Source: Coptis chinensis | Lineage: Eukaryota > Streptophyta > Magnoliopsida > Ranunculales > Ranunculaceae | Reading direction: 5' to 3' | Length of the DNA stretch: 64,000 bases | NCBI GenBank assembly: GCA_015680905.1 | Contig: CM027377.1 | Coordinates: 10,068,501-10,132,500 of the forward strand | Shown: one piece after another, positions 22,981 through 33,967 of the stretch | Layout: each line of letters opens with the position of its first letter | Numbering within the stretch: position 1 is the stretch's first letter | Translations under genes and position numbers: made by a program | The notes under the pieces: model-generated | Database searches by the model: none | The model's input: the letters and a program-made list of their open reading frames with translations, nothing else | What the model was told of the DNA's origin: nothing

Positions 22981-23842
22981 TAGGGGTGATAATTTGGCCC
23001 TCAGGCCCTCAACCCGGCCCTTAAAAATGCGTGTCAAAACCCTCAAAAGTTGGCCTTCACAGATTTGAGGGGCGGGCTGGCCCGGCCCTCATGCTTGTTA
23101 GGGGCGGACTAAGGTCTAGGTTCTGGAGCATAGGCCCGACCCTCATTTGGTCCTTCCAAGCCCTCACTTGGCCCTCAGTACTCATAAGATATATATATAT
23201 ATATATATATAGGGTACCACAATTATCCCTATTTGAACTTAATATTTTCACTACAAATGATGTTTAATAATGGTAGTTTACTACGTATCATATGGGGTAT
23301 TTTGTAAGTTGAGTAAAAGAGGTCAAATATAAAAAGAAAAGTGAACTATGATTATTTTGTGTAAACCCAAAATAGGGGTGATAATTTATGTATTATACTA
23401 TATATTTGTGTAAACCTTAAAAGAAAACCACGTTTTCTTGTTATTTTACATTATATTTATGTATTATACTATAATTATCTAAATTGTATAAAAAAAAATC
23501 ATTAAATTAGTTTTCAATAGGGGATAAATTAGAACATAATATAACATATGTGCTTCTATAATTGATTTAATGATATGTATATAAGTCATACATTAAAGCA
23601 AATCCAACCTAACAACATAGTTAATTAAGTATGAAAAATGTAGATGCTTTAAGAATATCATCTCTTCCACCATCTCTATTTATTTTTTTCTAAAGACATA
23701 AGAATTAGTTTTGTATACTTAGTTAAAATTGATATTTATAATCAAAGTATGATAAAAATAAATAAAAAATCACAAAAAAAAAGTAAACTAGTAAAGTATA
23801 ATTAGATCAGGCCCGACCCGGCCCTCAAAAATGAGGTTCGAG

Positions 23843-26800
23843 GTGGCAATGGGTCGTGTTGGGTCGGATTCGTGTCGTGTCATACTCGGGTCACGTGTTA
23901 GGAGAGCAAACCCAAACCCAACCTAATTACTAATCGTGTCAAGTTTGTCAAACCCAAACCCAACCCGCATATGTAACGGGTTACCCAACGGGTGACCCGC
24001 TAAGCCAGCGGGTCAATTTCGGATCGGGTTAACAGATAACCCTTAAGTTCTTTTTTTTTGGATAAAGAATATTTATTAATCTAAATAATAAAAGAACTTG
24101 CAAAAGTGCGCAAACTGCGCATAGTTGTTGAAACACATCTGCCGAACGCCTGAACCAAACAAGTGAAACAACCTGTTAGCCAAAAAAAAACATAACCAAA
24201 CTAGAAACAACTATGTCCAGTTTGTCCACTTTGCTCCCTCGTGGGCAATTTAAATCCCAGGTGATGCCAACAATACTAGCATATGGATTAGGATTAAGAC
24301 TTAAGAGCCAGCTTTAACCAGCATATGAATTAGGATTAAGAGCCAGCTTTAACCACAGTACCACACAATCTTCATGAGAGACCAGAATGAAGTTCTAGGA
24401 CTATTGGTTACCATACTCTGATTATTTCCTTCCACGTCCTTTGCTGTTTCAAATGATACAATATTACAATGTGAGAATCCGTGGTGCTGGGTGCTGTTAA
24501 TACAATATCACTTCTCGTCTTACGGAGCTCTAACACGAACAACAAAATTGTTAACCATATGATTGCTTGCACTATCGAAGCCTGCACAACAAGGTTCACT
24601 GCACCTGGGCCATACATGGCCTTAAGTAAAGGAACCCCTACAACAAGTGTATTGGTAAGAGTAGACAGAGAAGCTTGTTATAAACCAACAATCGCTACCT
24701 TTACTACTACTGTACTATACTTATCCCACAAGAATGACCAACACTACAAAGATAACAACTTTTGATATTGCATCGGCACCAATAAACAAGTAATAATTCA
24801 CATCAAAAGGATCGACATGAGCTGTGAATTCAAAAGTGAAAAGAGGAAGAGTGAAGAAGGAAACAAGTTTGTTAATAGCATCACACTGCTCAGGCGTGAA
24901 TATGCGCCACCACTAGGCTACTACTCTACTATAGAGTGACTTCAATCTCCAAATTAAAAGCCACTAGTTAAAATTTAGCCTTCCTTTATATTAGCCACTT
25001 TCTTCAACCTCGGCCACAATTATTCCATTCTTATCAGTCACGTTCAAATTTGTGGGTCCTCGCACAACTCGTCCACATTAGGCTCCATATTATCTATATT
25101 AGAAGGAAACCATTTGATGTTAAAGAAATTAACATGGCAGGACATAAAAAAAACAATAGAAAAAAAGAAAAGAATCACACACCTGACAGTCCAAATATCC
25201 AATCACGAGTGCAAATTAAAGCCTCAACATTTGCAGGCTTGAGGGCACTACGAAACTTATCGACAACCCTACCACCAATACTGAAAGCTGCTTTTGAGGC
25301 AACAGTTGATATAGGAAGGGACAGAACATCATGAGTCATCAAAGAGAGATCAGGGTATCGATACTGATTTCCCTTCCAAAAGTGAAGGACATCCAACTCT
25401 AATTTCCTATCCAATCTTGGTTCATCCAAGTATAACTCTAACTGATTTTTTTTGGTGTGAGTAGACATTTCTTCATCATCAAATGTGTCAAAATCCTGGA
25501 TCATAAGATATGATAGGTGGTATATAGTCACAACAATATAAAATTGATAGAAATATATTTAAAGAACTATATAAATGTAGTTTTACCTCCATAACACTAT
25601 CAAGGCAATATGGAGAATGATTTGATGGATTCTTTGAAGTGGTACTGGCAGACTCATTAGCATTTTGCATATATTGAGCAAAAAGAGAGGATAGCTTAGT
25701 AGAAACATCATCTAATCGAGGTGAATCCTTACCAAAAAGCCTATTGTAACACCACTTCACAAATTCTAACTTGTATCGAGGATCTAATATCACAGCAATG
25801 GCAAGAATTCCAGAATAATCTGACCAGTACTTCTCAAATTTAAGGTTCATTTCAACAGCCATGGACTGCAGAAAATAATCACCATCTTTTATAGCTTTGG
25901 CCAAAGTGTCTTGCACCATAAACACTTGGGGAAAGAACAAGTTTGATGTAGGATACTGTGTCCCAGAAAATATGCAAGTCACCTTATAAAAACACATCCA
26001 AAAACCGACAAATCTTCTCAACCCTACTCCACTCTTCTCCAACAGGACAATGAGTATAATTCGAATCACTTAACTCTAAATGAATAAAAATATTACGGTA
26101 ATAAAGAGCACTTTCAAGCATTAGAAACGTTGAATTCCAACGAGTTGGAACATCTTGACGCAAACCCTTTTTACGTTTCAAAGAAACTTGTGCAATACAA
26201 TTAGAGAACCTTTGCTTTCTTTGTTGTGAACCTTTCAAATACTTTACACTTTCTCTAATCTTCACAACAGAAGAATCAATTACTTTTAACCCATCTTGAA
26301 CAATAAGATTTAGAATGTGCGCACAACAACGAACATGTAAATATTCACCGTTACATAATAAAGCATTCTTCAAATTAAGTTGGTTCTTCAATAAACCAAT
26401 AAATGAATTATTAGAACTAGCATTGTCTAAAGTCATAGAAAACAACTTCTTTTCAATTCCCCACTCGATCAATAAATTATAAATTTTCTCAGACAACGCA
26501 ATACCAGTGTGGGGAGTAGGCATGAAATGAAAGTTCAAAATTCTCTTTTGTAACTTCCAATTAGTATCAATAAAGTGGGCAATGAGGGAAAGATAACCAT
26601 CAGTGCTAATGGAAGTCCACAAATCAGAAGTTAGACTAATTCTTCCTTGAATGGAATGCAACAAGTCTTTAACAACTCCTTTCTCTGTCTTATAAATATT
26701 TAGGATGTGGTCCTTAGTAGTATTTCTAGATACTAACTTGATTCCTTCATCAATATAACTCAATGCATCCTTAATTCCCTGATATTCAACAAACTGAAAA

Positions 26801-28235
26801 GGTAAATCATGTCTAACTATGGCCATATACATTTTCTCTCGAAACTTTTCAAGATCAAACTTTTGGGTCCTCATTGACAAAGAAGATTCGGAATTAGACA
26901 AAAACATTTGTCCTAAGTCAACGATATTTCTCCTAATGCAAGACTTAATATGGCGAATCATATTACCAGTCCCCATTTTACTGTCACAAAAATAAACGAT
27001 CCCACACTTACGGCATTTAGCCCTGGCTTTCCCATCAGCACAAACCGGTAACAATTCAAAACAATTCCAAACTTTCGAAGTTTTCTTATGAGGCTTACCA
27101 TTGTTTGTATTTTGTTCAGCACAAGTGGCTTGAACTGCAGGTTCCTGGGAGTCCTGGGTCTCTACGTCTACAAGATCAATATGAGTTGGCACCACATTGT
27201 GTTGTTCAGCAACTTCAAACTCTATCTATAAGAAGAAAAACAAGCAACAAGAATAAACAACGTAGTTAGAGATGCCAAAAAGTGAATCTAATAATATTAT
27301 ACTGTTCACATTCTATAAAATCGCTACATTGAACTGATTGAAGTGTTAACATAATGATATAAAAAAGGATTAACTTAATTAATAATTTAGAGAGGGGGAT
27401 TATTCTTTCCAGATGTTATTGGAAGCTTTTTCATACCATTGCACTAGCCACATAAAATAAACTAAGTAAATAGAAAAATAAAAGATGAATTAATTACCAG
27501 TAAATCAAGGTAAAGGGTTTGAGGAATTTGGGCAGTAGCTTAAGGAGAATTGGGGTTGAATACTTGAATGTGAGTATGTGACTTTGACGGCTTCATTGTT
27601 CTCTTTATAGGATTGAGACTAGGGTAAGATATCTTTTATTGACTATTTGAATGAATCTATAATATTTGATCTATATGCTGGATTGCCGGCTGATCCTTCT
27701 CAATCCAGGAGGAGGAGGAGATTATGGTAAATTAATTGTTGTTGACTTGTTGTGGAAAGAGAACACGGTGTGTACTTGCACACCTTAACTTGGGTTACTA
27801 GACGAGAAACGTTAGTTTGGTTTTTATGGACCAATTTGGAACATTAACGAGTTTGAAATAATAAGCTCAAAGTTTCGATGGAATTTCGTACGACATTCAG
27901 TTTATTTGATCTTTATCTTTTTAGTATTTTCTTTTAGGTAATTGGGAATTTGGGATTATGATATTTAATAAAATACGGAAACATATATGTTTAAGATTTT
28001 AAGGACTTAAAACAGGTCTTACGGGTCACGGATTAATGACCTGACCTATTGGACCCGGGAACTAATCGGGTATACTAACGGGTTATTCGGGTTAACATGT
28101 GTGACCCTAACCCAGCCTATTTATTTGACAGGTTTGGCGGGTCAACCCTTAAATGACCCAAAAGCCTTTTTTCCCAACCCAAACCCGCTAATTTCGTGTC
28201 GAGTTAGCGGGTCGTGTACAAAACTGCAACCCCTA
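23843..28235. mobile_element. hAT element (inner), autonomous-type, about 4.4 kb
   Basis: The ends read GTGGCAATGGGTCGTG on the left, and the reverse complement of the right reads TAGGGGTTGCAGTTTTG. Tandem ACCCAAACCCAACC and GGGTTACCC-type subterminal repeats occur on both sides. The flanks GGTTCGAG (23835-23842) and GGTCGAG (28236-28242) look like one imperfect 8-bp target duplication, and joining the flanks restores the outer element's repeat pattern. It contains the transposase at 25.2-27.2 kb. Confidence 0.75.
25175..27225 (-). pseudogene. hAT transposase (zf-BED, RICESLEEPER/DAYSLEEPER-like), one frameshift
   Basis: This cuts and pastes hAT elements using an RNase H-like fold. The upstream exon starts after TATAG at 27226-27227. 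It contains a BED zinc finger (VWNCFELL, AKCRKCGIVYFCDSKMGTGN, MIRHIKSC), SLTSDLWTS, TLDNASSNNSFI, RCCAHILNLIVQDGL and DVPTRWNSTFLML. A one-base slip in a T-run near 25998 breaks the frame. The other frame continues with FSGTQYPTSNLFFPQVF and ILDPRYKLEFVKWCYNRLF. An intron (25496-25586) precedes the hATC dimerisation segment: LDVLHFWKGNQYRYPDLSLM, LSLPISTVASKAAFSIGGRV and ALICTRDWIFG. The length is close to the usual 650-700 residues. The first coding exon, upstream of 27225, was not placed. It is nearly whole and so probably a young insertion. Confidence 0.85.
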
Positions 28236-29643
28236 GGTCGAGGGGCGGGTTAAGGGCTTGAGTTTTCCTGCTTGACCCTACTTGACTCGGCCCTCAATAC
28301 AAAATAGGGGCGGGCTGACCTGACCCTCAATCATGAAGGCTTTTATGGTTTGAGAGGCCGGTTAGCTTGGCCTGGCCCGGCCCTTTTATCACCCCTAGGG
28401 TGAACAAAACAAAAGTAGGTCAGATCTTCTCGGCCCGGGTGGAAAAGTGGACATTTTATACCTTACAAAAATTTATTAACACCTGTCTACCTATTTTACC
28501 CCCAAAGCAAAGAGTACTAATGATGTTTAAATAGAGATAAAACAAAATCGCTACAGGAGGAATAAAGAAAGAAACTCATAGAGTTGAAACTTGAAAGGGC
28601 TTTTTAGACATAGACCCCCAATTGGGGTAGTCATTTGATATAGACCCCAATTTTTTAGATATTTGTTTTGCACCCCTAATGTAACTGGTCGACTGGGTCA
28701 AGTGGTAGCCTTTTATTTCGTGACCAAAGTACCCTTATGAGGTTTTAATACCGAAAATGCCCCTAATTGCCTGACTGGTGTAGTTGTGATTTTTTTATTA
28801 TTATTAGGGTTAATTAGACTAAACCCCCCATTTTATATACATGTTTAGACTAAACCCCCCATTTTATGATTCCTTAGACATAAACCCCTATTATGTTTTC
28901 TCCCAATCACACAACGTCAATATTTTACTTAATACCCTAACTGCCCTTGTTGTGTTTAGTGCACACACTCGTGTAAATTTGCTACCTCTGACAATTCTAT
29001 CCACTGCACTAAATCCCAGGGAACAAACAACAATCATTCACAAACATGAACATTTAACAAAAAAATAATGATTGCATACACTGCATAAAATAGAGAACGC
29101 AACAGAATTGTCGGCCAATTCACCACTTCTAATATGATCATGCTATAGATAAGTTCCGCCAACCAACTATGAACATTAGAATACTACCAAAGTTATCACC
29201 CCCTTTCTGATGTAATCTCACAGAAAGTCACATATACTACAAAGCAAACAATCAACCACTGGTTGTATTTCCTCCAATTATAGACCATACCTATTTATCT
29301 ATTTGTTGAGTCTCGTACACTAACTCTACAAATGTGCCGACATCTACACTCAGAATGACAAATCACAAAAGAGAACTTGGAGTAACCTAGCTACTGAAAA
29401 TGAAAATTCCAACTATGCTAAAAGTCTCATCCGAGGGAACTCTAGAGCAAGAACTCACCAAAGTTACTATGAACTTGTGTTTAATAATGACTTTGATTAT
29501 ACAAAAAATAACTTACTTAAATCAAATTTGAAGTTTGTTAGAGGCTTTTGTTGACATTACTACCTAATACTGGGTAGATGGACTGGGTGTGGCAATTCTA
29601 TACCCAAATAGCGCTTAAAGATTACTAATGAATTATGAAAGAA

Positions 29644-29826
29644 GAGTCCGGTTCCTCTATAACCGGGTACAAAGATCACACACATTTCGTATCTCGACGC
29701 ACACACACATCTCGGAGCACACACATAGGTATCGAGGCACATACACACATCTCGAATTCGAATCAACGGTGAGATAACACGGTTACAGAGATGATCTCTG
29801 TACCCGGTTGTAGAGATCTCGAGCCC
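29644..29826. mobile_element. Small MITE (183 bp) with 9-bp target duplication
   Basis: ATGAAAGAA flanks both sides (29635-29643 and 29827-29835). The inner ends are inverted: CTCTATAACCGGGTACAAAG on the left against CTCTACAACCGGGTACAGAG from the right. The loop has repeated CACACACATCTCG blocks. A 9-bp duplication suggests Mutator mobilisation. It is nested in the larger MULE. Confidence 0.75.
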
Positions 29827-30291
29827 ATGAAAGAAAGTCTTCGATGTATCATTTGTAGAATTCTCACATATAACAGGCCAACGGGTCAAATGATGACTAG
29901 TGATATAATATATTCATGACAGCAAACACAAATCACATACTCAAACTCTCCTTCCAATTGAAGCTAATAGATTATTTACATTCAAACATGGAATACACAG
30001 AATCTATATACTCCAACTTAATTAAGAGTGTTATATTGCTTGATGTCACGTATGATGTCATACATAAAATTGAATGTATTCTATGAAGCCATCAAATACT
30101 TTCTTGAGCCCATTAATCATGATAATGTGAGAGTCCCAAATTCAAAAATGGAGACATCTTACATGAACCACTAAGTAAGCCATAAAAAATGATTGTTGTT
30201 TTGTGTTTCAAAGGAGCAAATGGCAAGATGATGCAATGGAGAGGAAGAACTATGGGAACTCAGAGCTTGTGCAATTAAAATTTTTTCTTTT

Positions 30292-30294
<3 letters not shown>

Positions 30295-30331
<37 letters not shown>
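30295..30331. repeat. Poly-T run
   Basis: About 35 consecutive T residues inside the MULE interior. Confidence 0.95.
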
Positions 30332-30996
30332 CTAAAAACAACTTTTGTGTCATTGCAACTTTTGTGTCATAGCTTACACTAAACACAATAAGGGCAGTTA
30401 GGGTATTAAGTAAAATATTGACATTGGTGTGATAGGGAGAAAACAGAATAGGAGTTTATGTCTAAAGAATCATAAAATAGAAAATTTAGTCTAAACATGT
30501 ACATAAAATGGGGGGTTTAGTCTAATTAACCAAAGTGGTGCAATTGTGCAGTCGTACGCCTATTAGGCTGTACATGAATTATGTAAAGTCCCAAACACAA
30601 CACAAGCCCAACACCCATTTCAGTCACAACTGGGTTTGGTTCAAACCAACCCATACGATTTTTTCTCTACCCATTTCCCTTCTTCTTCACCCATTTGAAT
30701 TCAAAACGGAAACAGAGTCGTGTTTGCTTCTAAATATTAATCCACTGCAAATAATTCCACTCATTTCAATTAGCAAGCGAGTAGAATCGTTGAACTTAGT
30801 ATAATATAAGAAGAAGAATTAGAATTCATGGAGGAAAAGGAGCCTACTTCTAATGCACATCTCTCTCTGACGAGACTCTGTCTATATATACTAAATATTT
30901 GCCCGTGTTAAAGCTGTTACTGGTATATTAGATTTCTGTATTTCACACATCGTTTGATTGGTTGTCAGGATCTGAGGTTTGTGTCGTATCCTAGAG

Positions 30997-32382
30997 ATGG
31001 AGGAGGATGGTTGGTGTCTCGAACTCCCAAAATATATTTGGGAGATGATGATATTACCCCGACTAAGCCTACGAGATTACATCCATTTTGCTGCAGTTTG
31101 TCATTCATGGAGATCCATTGCAGCAGAGAATATCCATCGCCTTCATCCACTTCCGTGGTTGATGATCTCTCGAGATGAAAAGACGGAAACTGGAACATTC
31201 TTCAGTCTCTCAGAAGCTAAAGTCTATAATCTTAAGCTGTCCGCATTAGCAAGTCGGAGTGTCTGCTGCGGATCATCCCAAGGCTACTTGATAATGGCAA
31301 ATCACGAAGGTAACTTCCTATGTGATCCTTTTTCTGGACGTCAAATCAGTCTTCCACCACAATATGTGCCACCGCTCAGCTACAAAAGGGCACGGCATGA
31401 GAACTTACCATTTTATTTTAAGAAATCAATTTTGTCACCAACACCAAACACTTCCGAACTTGTGGTTGCATCCTTGTGTAGTGAAACTGTTTTTATTGAA
31501 ACCTGTAGACCCGACGATCAAGAGTGGTCAGTTTTTGGTACTCAAACTTACAATCGTTTATTCTCAATTTCCGAGTCTAAGGAGGAGGAGGAAGAAGGAG
31601 GATCAAGAGAAGAAGGAGAAGGAGAAGGAGAAGAAGAAGAAGAAGAAGAAGAAGAAGAAGGAGGAGGAGGAGGAGGAGAAGAAGAAGAAGAAGAAGAAGA
31701 AGAAGGAGGAGGAGGAGGAGGAGAAGAAGAAGAAGAAGAAGAAGAAGAAGAAGGAGGAGGATCAGAAGAAGAAGAAGACCCCCTGTTGTTATGGTCATTC
31801 GCAGACATTATCTTCTATGAGGGGATGTTGTATGGCTTATCCAAAATGTACACACTAGTACGCTTTAATTTAGAGAATCAAAAGCCTCTAGTTGCGCATA
31901 AAATGAGGAACATGATACCCACATTTTCACTCACACCCAATAGATGTACTAATCCTCGGAGTTATTTGGTGGAATCATGTGGTGAACTTTTGGTGGTTTA
32001 TAGAATTCGTCATTGCTTTATGGACATGAACACCCTTAAATTTGTCACGACAAAATTCCTAGTATTTAAACTTGACAAATATGGGGATGCTCCAAATTGG
32101 GTCGAAGTGGATAACTTGGGTGATCAAATGATATTCTTGGGAAGAAAGTCAGCTATATCTATCTCTGCGAAAGGTGTTCCTGGATTCAGAGGTAACTGCA
32201 TCTATTTCACTGATGATGGGTTTGAATTCTTTCGTCGATCCAATTGCCGTCTCACATGTTTAGATAATGGTGTGTTCTATTTAGAAGATGGACATATTGA
32301 CTCATTTTTTCCACTTGATAGTTCTCATTCATTTGAGTCTCAACCGGTCTGGATTTCACCTAATATAGTACTTGGTGATTAA
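30997..32382 (+). CDS. F-box protein with DUF295 domain and Glu/Gly insert
   Basis: A 461-residue protein. The start is the ATG at 30997 (MEEDGWCLELPKYIW), just after a likely 5'-UTR acceptor (GGTTGTCAG at 30961-30969). The N-terminus is an F-box (LPKYIWEMMILPRLSLRDYI, HFAAVCHSWRSIA), which docks to SKP1 in SCF ubiquitin ligases. A DUF295/KIB-type beta-propeller-like domain follows: NFLCDPFSGRQISLP, then LLLWSFADIIFYEGMLYGLS, YLVESCGELLVVYR, FLVFKLDKYGDAPNWVEVDN, GRKSAISISAKGVPGFRGNC and IYFTDDGF. Its target is unknown. Residues about 195-262 are almost pure Glu and Gly, coded by a GAA/GAG/GGA repeat that keeps the frame and splits the domain. No breaks are seen. Of the gene-like ORFs it has the longest uninterrupted frame, so it is probably functional. 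Confidence 0.85.
   Translation: MEEDGWCLELPKYIWEMMILPRLSLRDYIHFAAVCHSWRSIAAENIHRLHPLPWLMISRDEKTETGTFFSLSEAKVYNLKLSALASRSVCCGSSQGYLIMANHEGNFLCDPFSGRQISLPPQYVPPLSYKRARHENLPFYFKKSILSPTPNTSELVVASLCSETVFIETCRPDDQEWSVFGTQTYNRLFSISESKEEEEEGGSREEGEGEGEEEEEEEEEEGGGGGGEEEEEEEEEGGGGGGEEEEEEEEEEGGGSEEEEDPLLLWSFADIIFYEGMLYGLSKMYTLVRFNLENQKPLVAHKMRNMIPTFSLTPNRCTNPRSYLVESCGELLVVYRIRHCFMDMNTLKFVTTKFLVFKLDKYGDAPNWVEVDNLGDQMIFLGRKSAISISAKGVPGFRGNCIYFTDDGFEFFRRSNCRLTCLDNGVFYLEDGHIDSFFPLDSSHSFESQPVWISPNIVLGD
31578..31782. repeat. In-frame GAA/GAG/GGA repeat in the F-box gene
   Basis: About 200 bp made almost entirely of GAA, GAG and GGA codons. It is organised as blocks of 9-10 Glu then 6 Gly repeated about three times, so a roughly 45-bp higher-order unit appears to have expanded. 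Confidence 0.9.
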
Positions 32383-32584
32383 CTATCACTTTCAAATAGT
32401 TTTTCAACTGGTAGTATGCACAACATGGAGGAGTTGCTAATATTCCAGCATTTGGGTGACCAGGGTTACTAATGTCTCTTATAATACATTTGTATTCCGT
32501 CGTCTCATGATGAAGATTAATACAAATGGTGCTTCTCACTGTTCTCGTGGATTTAGTAACCACAGGTATGGATTTTTCTTGCTT

Positions 32585-32830
32585 ACCTTGAGATTCAGGT
32601 TCCCTTCCCTGAATCACTGGAGGTTATTTTAGCAGCTATTGACGAAACTCAAAACAAATGTGTGGAGCTTAATACGTTTGGAGACTTGGAGTGTGATTCA
32701 TGGATATTATGCATCAAACATCATCTCGATTCACTCCCATATGGCTCTCTTATTTTTAGGGAAGGGAACAACGTTGCAACCGCTTTATTGGCCTTGTGTT
32801 TAATACTCGGGACAATTTTTAGAGAAATAA
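32585..32830 (+). pseudogene. RNase H-like (RVT_3) fragment, uncertain
   Basis: The plus frame reads FPESLEVILAAIDETQNKC, LECDSWILCIKHHLDSLPYG and SLIFREGNNVATALLALCLI. This has the spacing of the E-x-D-S and REGN-VA-LA motifs seen in the RNase H-like domain at the end of plant LINEs. Only the last third of such a domain is present, and stops follow. It lies about 200 bp beyond the F-box stop codon. Chance resemblance cannot be excluded. Confidence 0.35.
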
Positions 32831-33967
32831 TTTGAGATATATCAAGGATGTCTTCTTTGCAGCTGATTTGAATTCATTTAGAAATTTATTTATGTCTCTA
32901 TTTCTCATTTGATTCACGGGTGCCTGCTGCATAAGAACGGAAAACACCGTCTCTTATCCCTGTCTATTTATGAGAACATGTTTATGATTCATCTTAGTAG
33001 GCTCATTGATATCTTGTGATCATGTTCCTTGAATCTAATTCACTGATTTTTATTATTGCACTTGCATTGGATGATAGTATGTATATTGGCATTCCAGTTA
33101 AAAGGTGCACTTTCATGGCCCCAGTTACCTGATTACCAACAGTCTAACTAAAACAGTCCTCGTGACAACAAAAAGAGGAAAAAGGATGGAAGCAACTGTT
33201 TTTTATGAACAGACTTGCCCATCATTTTGCAATGGAAGATAGAAAAGATGAACATCCCTATGTTTTTTATGCATTCCCACTGTATACGAAGCTAGCCACC
33301 AACAAAGTAGCAGAATTTTGTCAAAATAAATTTCAAACAGAATTAGAAACCGTCTTCTTGAAGTAAATTAATATCGTCAGTCGCCTCATGATAAAGATTA
33401 ATACAGAAGTATTCTTGCTTACTTTGAGATGGTCCTATTCACAGAAGTATTCGAGGTTTAAAGCAATAGTACGGAACACACTATGACCGATCATTTACTC
33501 CCTCTGTGCTCTCAATCTCAACGCAAATTTAGTCCAGTCCACAACCTTCACCAGACTACCAGAGAACAAAGCAAGCTACTGCTAAGTGCTTACTCACGAT
33601 TTTAACATGCAAAAAACTAGAATCTGTAACTTCTTGTATGCATATACACAGGCCATTCAAATAATTCTGGATTTCTGAATGTGCTTTGTTAATACTATAC
33701 TTGATTTAAGTATACAGTTAAAAATGTCTGATATGATGCAAAAGCCCACCACTACAATAAAACTGATGGACATTAGTAGAATGAAACCAACTCATTTAAA
33801 GTGGAACTTGTTTTCTCTATGTTGTTGAAAAGACTGCAACTTTATATATCTTTAGCAAAAAAAAAAAAAAGACCAACTTCATGGACATCATATTGCCAAC
33901 TATTGACATGTTCAGGCAAGGGAAATGAGTACAGTTAGATGTAGAATTAATTAGATTAAAATGGCAT
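32831..33967. other. Intergenic, nothing recognised
   Basis: AT-rich sequence between the convergent F-box and mitochondrial carrier genes. It should hold the 3' ends of both transcripts. No repeats with clear boundaries were seen. Confidence 0.5.

Larger units (their letters stand above)
22981..28397. mobile_element. hAT element (outer), split by a second hAT
   Basis: The left end TAGGGGTGATAATTTGGCCC and the reverse complement of the right end TAGGGGTGATAAAAGGGCCG are inverted repeats. They are flanked by a perfect 8-bp target duplication, GGGTGAAC (22973-22980 and 28398-28405), the hAT hallmark. GC-rich subterminal repeats (GGCCCTCAA, GGGCGGGCT, CCCGGCCC) fill both ends. Without the inner element the outer one is only about 1 kb and codes for nothing, so it is a non-autonomous hAT. 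Confidence 0.85.
28808..30532. mobile_element. Mutator-like element (non-autonomous) with long inverted repeats
   Basis: Both ends begin GGTTAATTAGACTAAACCCC in inverted orientation, and the inverted match extends for about 150 bp (28808-28960 against 30380-30532), including TTTAGACATAAACCCCTATT and CTAACTGCCCTT. Such long TIRs suit MULEs. I could not see a clean 9-bp target duplication. No transposase is inside; the interior is non-coding, with a poly-T run and a smaller MITE. Confidence 0.65.

Noticed and set aside
24051-24765. Possible LINE 3' end (T-run then open frames) inside the inner hAT
   Set aside because: No reverse transcriptase or RNase H motif and no target duplication were seen.
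31577-31808. Minus-strand ORFs coding long poly-Leu or poly-Ser
   Set aside because: They are the complement frames of the GAA/GAG/GGA repeat in the F-box gene and have no other content.
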